DNA of 64,000 nucleotides from Methylovulum miyakonense HT12 (GTDB lineage Bacteria; Pseudomonadota; Gammaproteobacteria; Methylococcales; Methylomonadaceae). Positions 18,823-25,206 of the stretch are shown here, one piece after another. The position numbers and the translations under genes are program-made. The notes under the pieces were generated by a model that worked only from the letters and a program-made list of their open reading frames with translations, had not been told where the DNA came from and made no database searches. The stretch lies in NCBI RefSeq assembly GCF_000384075.1, contig NZ_KB913025.1, positions 4,348,187-4,412,186 of the forward strand, given 5' to 3'. Numbering within the stretch: position 1 is the stretch's first letter; each line of letters starts with the position of its first letter.

Positions 18823-19377
18823 ATGAATAGTCAAAAATTAGAAAATCAACGAGAAGAAAAAATAGACGTAAACAAAAGGCGGCGTTTTTTACAAAAAGCT
18901 GGCGTTGTCGCCCCGATTATATTGACATTTAACAGCCCTACCGCATTTGGTGCCAATGGCTTATGCCTTTCACAGCAACTGTCAGGAAACCAATCACGCA
19001 CAGTTGTCGGAAATTGCCAAGCCGGCCTTTACAGCCCATCTTCATTAGCCCCCAGCCAAACTAATTCCTCGGCATCCGGGCTTTCCCCCTTAAACCAACA
19101 GGCCAGCAATTTCCCTTCTATAGGGGAATATAACCAAGACACTGTTTTTAATAGTGTTTTCCATAGCAGCATGAACACACATAGTTTTGGCAGCATACTT
19201 GCGGAAAGCTTAGAATCACGGGAATCCGTCTACATAACTGCATTTATGAATGCACAAGCGTCTTCATCTTATATTTTGACCTCCAAACAAGTTATCGATT
19301 TGTATGACAACCCTTCAAATCGCCCTGCCGGTTATGTAAGCGACACCGCTTTTCTATTGTCCACATTCCCCCAATAA
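18823..19377 (+). CDS. Exported protein with Tat-like signal, candidate substrate of the HprK-related cassette
   Basis: A 184-residue protein not matched to any family I know. From the ATG at 18823 the N-terminus is charged and carries RRRFLQKAG (residues 19-27), then a hydrophobic stretch (VVAPIILTF) and a likely cleavage site near AFGA (residue 44), which resembles a twin-arginine signal peptide. The mature part is rich in Ser, Asn and Gln and has two cysteines (C48, C65), with no catalytic motif visible. The region near 66-110 is low-complexity. It is the first gene of the cassette, 25 bases before the PqqD-like gene. PqqD-like proteins present peptide substrates to enzymes, so this protein is the natural candidate substrate, but that is inference from position. 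Confidence 0.7.
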   Translation: MNSQKLENQREEKIDVNKRRRFLQKAGVVAPIILTFNSPTAFGANGLCLSQQLSGNQSRTVVGNCQAGLYSPSSLAPSQTNSSASGLSPLNQQASNFPSIGEYNQDTVFNSVFHSSMNTHSFGSILAESLESRESVYITAFMNAQASSSYILTSKQVIDLYDNPSNRPAGYVSDTAFLLSTFPQ

Positions 19378-19402
19378 TCCATCGCAATAATCAAATTCGA
19401 GA

Positions 19403-19696
19403 GTGCTTAAAAATTATACTGTCGATTTACCCCCGAATGGCTGGGTTTGGTTCCGCTTTTGGGAAGATGAGTGTGTCGTTTTTCATGAATTGAGCGGCCA
19501 AATCCATCTAATTGCTGAAATGGGCGCCTTTTTATTAAAATTGATCTCAGAACAGCCCTACACCCGTTCCCAATTATTGGCCCATTTCGTAAACTCTTTC
19601 GAACTATCCATAGATTTCAACCTAGAGGAGTTTTTGGATAAACTGATTATTGAATACCAAAACCTCGGACTATTAACCGTGACGGAAAACAGTTAG
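19403..19696 (+). CDS. PqqD-like protein of the HPr-rel-A system
   Basis: A 97-residue PqqD-type peptide-binding protein. The family motif is visible: WFRFWEDECVVFHELSGQIHL at about residues 14-34, then a helical part with LLKLISEQPYTRSQLLAHF. In PQQ synthesis PqqD carries the precursor peptide to a modifying enzyme. This variant, with the W-x-x-W-x-D/E and SGxxHL pattern, is the kind named for its neighbourhood with HprK-related kinase A. The start is a GTG at 19403 after TCGAGA. The gene ends two bases before the kinase start, so the two are surely co-transcribed. No radical SAM enzyme or LanB-like gene is nearby. Confidence 0.82.
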   Translation: MLKNYTVDLPPNGWVWFRFWEDECVVFHELSGQIHLIAEMGAFLLKLISEQPYTRSQLLAHFVNSFELSIDFNLEEFLDKLIIEYQNLGLLTVTENS

Positions 19697-19698
19697 TC

Positions 19699-20604
19699 GT
19701 GAAATTATCGGCGTCATCAAGAAAATCCATCGTCCAGTCACTTGCCGGCAAAGGTTTATCACTACGAATCGGTTCATTTAATATAAGGTTACGCTCATCT
19801 GTTGGCGCAGTTGCAGATCATTTGATTTGCCTTTACGGCGCATTCAATATCCTAGATGGACTGGACTTCATTGATTTTAATGTCGCCATCAACCCGCCTT
19901 TATCCCTACGCCGGTACCTACGCCCCCAAGTCAATTTTTCATTTGACGGTTATTTTCCCTTCAAACCCTTGCCCTATGCACAGGCTCCCGCCTTTTTCGA
20001 ATGGGGCCTTAACTGGTGCATCGCTAGCCACTCCAACCAATTCCTCATCATCCATGCGGCTGCCGTGGAACTTAACGGGCAGGCCTTTATTTTTGCAGGC
20101 ATCCCAGGAAGCGGCAAAAGCACTCTCAGTGCAGCTATGGTTTGCCGTGGTTGGCGGCTGCTATCGGATGAAATGACCTTACTATGCCTAAGCGATGGCT
20201 TGGCCTATCCAGTGCCACGGCCCGTGAGCCTGAAAAACCAATCCCTTGATATCATCCGCCAATTTTCACCAGACGCCATCATCGGGTCTATCGTTAACGA
20301 CACCTTAAAAGGCACGGTAGGCCACATGCGCCCGCCCGATAGCAGTGTCGAACGTAGCGCCACCCCAGCCCTACCTACCAAAGTGATTTTCCCAAAATAC
20401 AAGCAAGGTTCACAAACTGAGTTGGCCCCACTTTCAAAAGCCAAGGCCTTACTCAAACTGGCGGAAAATTGCTTCAATTATTCTGCGTTAGGCAAAGAAG
20501 GCTTTGATGGTTTAGGGCGGCTATGCGACGCCACTGATTGCTATGATTTTAGCTACAGCAATCTTGATGAAGCTATCGCCTTATTTACGGAACTTGCGTC
20601 TTGA
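19699..20604 (+). CDS. HprK-related kinase A
   Basis: A 301-residue protein related to the kinase core of HPr kinase/phosphorylase. HIHAAAVEL-like sequence (IIHAAAVELNG) leads into the Walker A motif FAGIPGSGKST with K140, followed by the acidic LLSDEMTLL (D157, E158), all as in HprK. There is no N-terminal HPrK regulatory domain, and no ptsH-like gene or phosphotransferase system gene is nearby. The likely reaction is ATP-dependent phosphorylation of a hydroxyl on a protein or peptide, but the substrate is unknown. The start is a GTG at 19699, two bases after the PqqD-like stop, and the TGA overlaps the TTG start of the next gene. Related kinases phosphorylate some lasso peptides, which supports a peptide-modification role. 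Confidence 0.82.
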   Translation: MKLSASSRKSIVQSLAGKGLSLRIGSFNIRLRSSVGAVADHLICLYGAFNILDGLDFIDFNVAINPPLSLRRYLRPQVNFSFDGYFPFKPLPYAQAPAFFEWGLNWCIASHSNQFLIIHAAAVELNGQAFIFAGIPGSGKSTLSAAMVCRGWRLLSDEMTLLCLSDGLAYPVPRPVSLKNQSLDIIRQFSPDAIIGSIVNDTLKGTVGHMRPPDSSVERSATPALPTKVIFPKYKQGSQTELAPLSKAKALLKLAENCFNYSALGKEGFDGLGRLCDATDCYDFSYSNLDEAIALFTELAS

Positions 20605-21686
20605 AAAAAACTAAGATGTCCCTATTGCGCACGGCTTTTATTAAGCCTGAAAGTGTGCTTTCCTTAGATTTACCGCAATGGAGCCAACTAATCAGGCACG
20701 CAAGGCGCGCTAACGTATTGGCACGCCTTGGATTTTATTTGAAAACGGCAGGAATATTGGAAAAAATACCAGCCCAACCGCTGTTGCATATAAAATCCAG
20801 CTTAACCTTTGCCAAAGCTTTTGAATGTTCTTTACAGTGGGAAATCCACTGTATTGAAGCCGCGTTAAAACCACTTGACATACCACTGGTTTTTTTGAAA
20901 GGGTCTGCCTATTATGTTGCCGGAAACAGCGCCGCCAAAGGACGGATATTTTCAGACATAGACATCCTGGTTCCTGAAAATAGGCTACTTGAGGTCGAAG
21001 TCGCGCTAATCAATGCGGGTTGGATAACCAGCACTTTAGACCCCTATGACCAAAAATATTACCGGCAATGGATGCACGAAATCCCGCCCATGCGGCATTT
21101 AAGAAGGCAAACGTCCATTGATGTCCATCATAATATCCTGCCTAAAACCTGTAAGTTCAGCCCTGATGCCAATAAATTATTGGCAAATACCGTACAAATA
21201 CCTGGGACAAATGCCTGGGTGTTGGCTCCCGAAGACCGTATATTACACAGCGCCACCCACTTATTTAACGGCGGGGAATTTGAGCAAGGGTTCCGTGATT
21301 TATCAGACCTGGATTTGCTATTAAAAGAATTTGCTAGCCAAGAAAATTTTTGGACGCAGCTACGCTACAGGGCTGAAGTGCTTAACCAACAAACAGCGTT
21401 GTGCTACGCCCTTCGTTATACCAATAAAATCCTCAATACCCCTATTCCCCCCGAAATACTAAACAACGCGGCTAACCGGAGAAATGCCAAGCTAAGCTTG
21501 TTCTTTCTTGACCTGCTGTTTGTTAGCGCCTTACAGCCCGGCTACGGCTGTCACAATAACCCCTGGACTGAAATCGCGCGTTTCTGCCTTTTTGTCCGCT
21601 CACACTGGTTAAAAATGCCCGTTTCCCTGCTGCTCCCACATTTACTGAAAAAAAGCCTAAAGCAGATGAACAAACTTATTGCATAA
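20601..21686 (+). CDS. Nucleotidyltransferase-family protein of the HprK-related cassette
   Basis: A 361-residue protein of the uncharacterised nucleotidyltransferase group (NTP_transf_5 type). The signature lies at about residues 90-125: VFLKGSAYYV, then GRIFSDIDILVP, with the two metal-binding aspartates in DIDIL. A second conserved part is SIDVHHNIL. Such proteins probably transfer a nucleotide to a small molecule or protein; the substrate is unknown. The TTG at 20601 overlaps the kinase stop, and an ATG at 20616 is a second choice. It is the last gene of the cassette and is followed by a strong terminator at 21723-21760. The C-terminus is basic and hydrophobic (HLLKKSLKQMNKLIA), perhaps membrane-associated. 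Confidence 0.78.
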   Translation: MKKTKMSLLRTAFIKPESVLSLDLPQWSQLIRHARRANVLARLGFYLKTAGILEKIPAQPLLHIKSSLTFAKAFECSLQWEIHCIEAALKPLDIPLVFLKGSAYYVAGNSAAKGRIFSDIDILVPENRLLEVEVALINAGWITSTLDPYDQKYYRQWMHEIPPMRHLRRQTSIDVHHNILPKTCKFSPDANKLLANTVQIPGTNAWVLAPEDRILHSATHLFNGGEFEQGFRDLSDLDLLLKEFASQENFWTQLRYRAEVLNQQTALCYALRYTNKILNTPIPPEILNNAANRRNAKLSLFFLDLLFVSALQPGYGCHNNPWTEIARFCLFVRSHWLKMPVSLLLPHLLKKSLKQMNKLIA

Positions 21687-21722
21687 CCCGTAATCAATTA
21701 AACCAAGGAACAAGGGTTCGCC

Positions 21723-21760
21723 CCATAAAAAAACCAGGCTATTGCCTGGTTTTTTTATGG
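21723..21760. terminator. Bidirectional rho-independent terminator
   Basis: Inverted repeat with arms AACCAGGC and GCCTGGTT around a short loop, flanked by A-runs on the left and T-runs on the right. It therefore works on both strands: for the HprK-related cassette (plus) and for the spy-like gene (minus), whose ends face each other here. Confidence 0.9.
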
Positions 21761-21764
21761 GCGT

Positions 21765-22142
21765 TTATTCTGGCTTAGGGGGAGGCGGCGGAGGCATCAT
21801 ATGGCGCGGAGGATGCCTATCTTCAAACTTCTTCAATTGCTCTGGCGTTAACACAGATTGTAAACGGGTTTTAGTTTCTTGATGGATAGCTTGAAATTTT
21901 GTCCTTTGTTCTTCAAAAATAGCATCGACTTTGGTTTTTTGCTCCACGCTCAAACCTAATTCCTTAGCCATCATTTCAATTTTGTGGGCATGGTGCCTTT
22001 TAAAACTCTCCTCCCCTGGAGCAGGGCCGTCGGGCAGCGCACTGCTGGCTTCAACAGGAGCAGGTTTGTTTGGGGTTACGCCGGCCATTGCAACCAACGG
22101 GAAACCGGTTACTAACAACAGGCTTACTATCGTTTTTTTCAT
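21765..22142 (-). CDS. Spy/CpxP-like periplasmic chaperone
   Basis: A 125-residue periplasmic protein of the Spy/CpxP (LTXXQ) family. Starting at the ATG at 22142 after AAGGACA, the signal peptide MKKTIVSLLLVTGFPLVAMAG is clear. The mature part is a helix-rich core, MAKELGLSVEQKTKVDAIF and then LQSVLTPEQLKKFE, which carries the LTPEQ motif, with a His-rich stretch before it (FKRHHAHK) and a poly-Pro tail (MMPPPPPPKPE). Spy binds unfolded proteins under envelope stress. It lies next to baeR-baeS, and spy is a known BaeR target in E. coli, so it is probably induced by this pair. The frame is open further upstream to 22322, but that part is not signal-like. Confidence 0.85.
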   Translation of the reverse strand: MKKTIVSLLLVTGFPLVAMAGVTPNKPAPVEASSALPDGPAPGEESFKRHHAHKIEMMAKELGLSVEQKTKVDAIFEEQRTKFQAIHQETKTRLQSVLTPEQLKKFEDRHPPRHMMPPPPPPKPE

Positions 22143-22266
22143 AAATATGTCCTTGTGATGGGGGTTGTGTAAAACAGAATGGCCATTACCACTCTTGGTA
22201 CATACTATAACCATATACCAAGCAAACAATGTGCAGGCATTATGCAAAAATATGTGAATATCCAAA

Positions 22267-22980
22267 TCAGGGCGACGCTTGAGCATCAAGCTTTGCTTGG
22301 GGAATATAGCGATAGCCGGCACCGTAAACCGAGTGTATCAATTCAATATCAGGCAACAAACTGGCTAATTTTTTACGCAGTTTCTTAATATGGCTATCTA
22401 CTGTACGGTCAGAGACAATACGGTGGTCTTGGTAAATTTTATCAATCAATTGCACCCGCGAAAAAATTCGGCCTGGCTGTTGGTACAACACTTGAAACAA
22501 CTGGAACTCGACCGCCGTCAAGCCCACTTGCCGCCCATAGGCGCTGATATGGAAACTGTGCCCATCCAAAACCAACATAGGGCCGGGCTTTATGGATATT
22601 TCACTTTCACCTTGGGTGCGGCGCAAAACCGCCTTGATTCTGGCGACAACTTCGCGCGGGCTGAATGGCTTGCAAATATAATCATCCGCACCCAGTTCCA
22701 GCCCCAATAAACGGTCAATTTCTTCAACCCGTGCAGTAATCATGATGACAGGCACATTACTGAAACGGCGGATGCCCTTAATAATTTCCAAGCCATCAAG
22801 TCCAGGAAGCATCAAATCCAATAGGATCAAATCAGCAGGATGTCCTTGAAACCAAGGGATGACTTCCAGGCCATTGGCCAAACTATGGGTAGTAAAATTG
22901 GCGGCATTCAGATAATCCGCCAAAAGCTGCGCCAACTTGGCTTCATCTTCTACTATCAAAACGTGCTTATTCATGTTCAT
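22267..22980 (-). CDS. baeR: BaeR-like response regulator
   Basis: An OmpR-family response regulator of 237 residues. The receiver has the acidic pair in IVEDE, the phosphoacceptor Asp in LILLDLMLPGLDG, and Lys in YICKPFSPREVVAR. The C-terminal winged helix has LTAVEFQLFQVLYQQPGRIFSRVQL and DSHIKKLRKKL. The match with E. coli BaeR is close, including RRFSNVPVIMITARVEEIDRLLGLELGADDYICKP in aligned order. It overlaps the upstream kinase gene by four bases (ATGA), so they form an operon. The spy-like gene follows 124 bases downstream with its own ribosome-binding site. Envelope-stress sensing is inferred from the family. Confidence 0.88.
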   Translation of the reverse strand: MNMNKHVLIVEDEAKLAQLLADYLNAANFTTHSLANGLEVIPWFQGHPADLILLDLMLPGLDGLEIIKGIRRFSNVPVIMITARVEEIDRLLGLELGADDYICKPFSPREVVARIKAVLRRTQGESEISIKPGPMLVLDGHSFHISAYGRQVGLTAVEFQLFQVLYQQPGRIFSRVQLIDKIYQDHRIVSDRTVDSHIKKLRKKLASLLPDIELIHSVYGAGYRYIPQAKLDAQASP

Positions 22981-24467
22981 ATCGAAATAGGGAAAGTGAT
23001 GCGGAGATTAAGGCCACCTAATCCTGAATTTGAAGCGGTGATTGTGCCATTATGGGCCTCAACAATATTACGGCATATAGCCAACCCCAAGCCTGCACCG
23101 CCTAGGCTACGGTTGCGCGAACTGTCAACCCGATAAAAACGTTCAAATAATTTTGGCAAAGCCACTTCAGGGATGCCGGGCGCGCTATCGGTAAATTCGA
23201 TAAACATCTGGTCGTGTTGCCGAACCATCAAAATACGCAATTGCCCGCCACTTTCCGTATAGTGCAAGGTATTGTTCAATATGTTCCGGAACAATTGCGA
23301 CAAACGGTCGGCATCGGCATACAGCATCACCGGCTTGCCCAGTTGATTGTCCAAAGCGACCGCCAAGGATTTGGCTTGGTATTGGGCTGACAAGGCATTA
23401 AGGTCGCGCTGTAAAATCGGCACCGGATCTACCGGAGCCTTGCGGTAACTTAACGCCCCTTGGTCGGACAACACCAATTGGTAAAGGTCTTCAGCAAGAC
23501 GGTTCAAGCGCATGACATCGCCATAGAGCGAGTCCACCGCCGCCAAATTTAGTGGACGCACACCATCCTGCAACGCTTCCAATTCACCACGCAACACCGC
23601 CAATGGAGTGCGTAATTCATGGGAAATATCCGCCACCCAACGTTGCCTGGCTTGTTCCGCTTGTCCCAAAGCAGCCGCCAAGCCATTAAAATCACGGGAC
23701 AACTGCCCTAGCTCGTCATGACCATCAACAGGCAAACGGGTGTCATAACGGCCAATTGCCAAGGCTTTGGAAGCCGCAGTAATACGCTTGAGCGGCCTGC
23801 CCAAAACATAAGCGATCAACAGGGCCAAACCCGCCGATAGCAAAACCATTAGCAAAGCGATCCATATCAGTTCTTGCGCCTGCTGTTCCATGAATTGAAT
23901 ATCGCCAGACTGGTTCAATGGCTTTCCTGGCAACACCCCTAAATAACCGACATTTTGCCCACCATAACGGATCGGCAATAAAGACAATTGGCCCGCTAAA
24001 TCTGCACGTCCAAAAATAAGGCTTTTATCCGCATTGAGCAGCATCACACGCATTTCCAAAGGCACCAGACGCGGCCTAAAGCTATCATCATCGTGAAGCT
24101 TTGAATGGCGGGACGGGGAAGTATAGGCGTATTCTTCGGGTAATTTGGGCGGCCAAACATTATCTGGCGTAGCCAGTGCTTCACCGATCCATGGCGGCGG
24201 ACGTGGATGCCTATGCTCGTTCACTTGCCACAACATAGCCAGCCACTTTTTCTTATCGTTAGATAAAGATCGCCAATTTTGGTGGCTTTCGTAATGCTCG
24301 GTCAGTGCGGCGACCAAATGCTCGAGATGCTTTTGTTGGCGGGATTCGACAAAGGCCATGAACCCACGTTCAAAAGAAACCCGCATAAAACAATACATGC
24401 CCGCTACAACCAACATCGTTGTCAGCAATAACGTCAAAAATAATTTCACCCTAATCGACTTGTACAC
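22977..24467 (-). CDS. baeS: BaeS-like sensor histidine kinase
   Basis: An inner-membrane histidine kinase of 496 residues. A first transmembrane segment (about residues 7-27) and a second (about 197-220) enclose a periplasmic domain rich in Pro and Arg. A HAMP domain follows (GRPLKRITAASKALAIGRYD), then the H-box DISHELRTPLAVLRGELEAL, the N-box FRNILNNTLHYT, and G-boxes with GIPEVALPKLFERFYRVD and GGAGLGLAICRNIVEAHNG. The start is a GTG at 24467 after AAGGGGAA. The kinase gene precedes baeR in the operon. The periplasmic domain is larger than I expect for enteric BaeS and carries PRPPPWIGEA, so the signal sensed may differ. Confidence 0.88.
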   Translation of the reverse strand: MYKSIRVKLFLTLLLTTMLVVAGMYCFMRVSFERGFMAFVESRQQKHLEHLVAALTEHYESHQNWRSLSNDKKKWLAMLWQVNEHRHPRPPPWIGEALATPDNVWPPKLPEEYAYTSPSRHSKLHDDDSFRPRLVPLEMRVMLLNADKSLIFGRADLAGQLSLLPIRYGGQNVGYLGVLPGKPLNQSGDIQFMEQQAQELIWIALLMVLLSAGLALLIAYVLGRPLKRITAASKALAIGRYDTRLPVDGHDELGQLSRDFNGLAAALGQAEQARQRWVADISHELRTPLAVLRGELEALQDGVRPLNLAAVDSLYGDVMRLNRLAEDLYQLVLSDQGALSYRKAPVDPVPILQRDLNALSAQYQAKSLAVALDNQLGKPVMLYADADRLSQLFRNILNNTLHYTESGGQLRILMVRQHDQMFIEFTDSAPGIPEVALPKLFERFYRVDSSRNRSLGGAGLGLAICRNIVEAHNGTITASNSGLGGLNLRITFPISI

Positions 24468-24549
24468 CAGGCTTCCCCTTTGTTTTTGGCATTATCATGG
24501 CCAAATGTGCAAGAAATATGGATTGAAAATATAAATATACAGTATTGTG

Positions 24550-24578
24550 TTGACATTAACAGGCATAGCCTATATTCT
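24550..24578 (+). promoter_or_regulatory. Sigma70 promoter of the cold-shock gene
   Basis: Consensus TTGACA, 17 bases, then TATTCT. Transcription would begin near 24585 and leave a leader of about 145 bases before the cold-shock ATG at 24731. Long leaders of this kind are typical of cspA-type genes, where they act as RNA thermosensors. Confidence 0.7.
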
Positions 24579-24730
24579 GCACACAGCTTGAAATTGATTT
24601 ACCGTTATGCTTATCTCTACGAAGTTTTATCTGTATTGCTCGTCCTGTTTATCATCCGTAATTCTCAAATTTCCTTGCGCCATCAGCCTCTAAAAAGGCT
24701 TTATTTATTTTCAATTTTTAGGATCCAAAC

Positions 24731-24931
24731 ATGACAACAGGTACAGTTAAGTGGTTTAACGCAGAAAAAGGCTTCGGTTTCATTCAACAAGAAAACGGCC
24801 CTGATGTATTCGTCCATTTCCGTAACATCAACAGCTCTGGCTTTAAATCATTAGATGAAGGCCAAAAAGTCCAATTCAACGTCACTCAAGGCCAAAAAGG
24901 CCCACAAGCAGAAGACGTGACACTGGTCTAA
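24731..24931 (+). CDS. Cold-shock protein CspA family
   Basis: A 66-residue single-stranded nucleic-acid binding protein of the cold-shock domain family. Both RNP motifs are present: KGFGFIQQ and VFVHF. The start [17 protein letters not shown] and the length are standard. It lies alone, with a consensus promoter and a long untranslated leader upstream and an inverted repeat at 24940-24970 after it. CspA proteins act as RNA chaperones; which of several paralogues this is cannot be told. Confidence 0.95.
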   Translation: MTTGTVKWFNAEKGFGFIQQENGPDVFVHFRNINSSGFKSLDEGQKVQFNVTQGQKGPQAEDVTLV

Positions 24932-24939
24932 AGCAATCC

Positions 24940-24970
24940 GGCTGCGGCCCGCACTATTCTGGCCGCAGCC
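24940..24970 (+). terminator. GC-rich hairpin after the cold-shock gene
   Basis: Perfect 10-base inverted repeat GGCTGCGGCC / GGCCGCAGCC with an 11-base loop, nine bases after the stop codon. No T-run follows, so it may stabilise or process the mRNA end rather than terminate by itself. Confidence 0.45.
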
Positions 24971-25206
24971 AACCTTCCCCTCTCAAGCAGCATCGCTGCA
25001 TCCTCAACAAGTTTTTCCTATTTAAGCTCCGCTAATTTTACTTTCCCAGGCTTACGTAATATCACGTATCACTTGAATAAGCCCATCGTTCAAGAGAGCC
25101 ACCCGCAAGATTCTACACCAACCTATCGCTTTAACTGTGGATCCGGGTTAACGCCATCCGTACCGATTTTGTTGGATGAAAGATAACCCAAACAAACACC
25201 CTAAAC

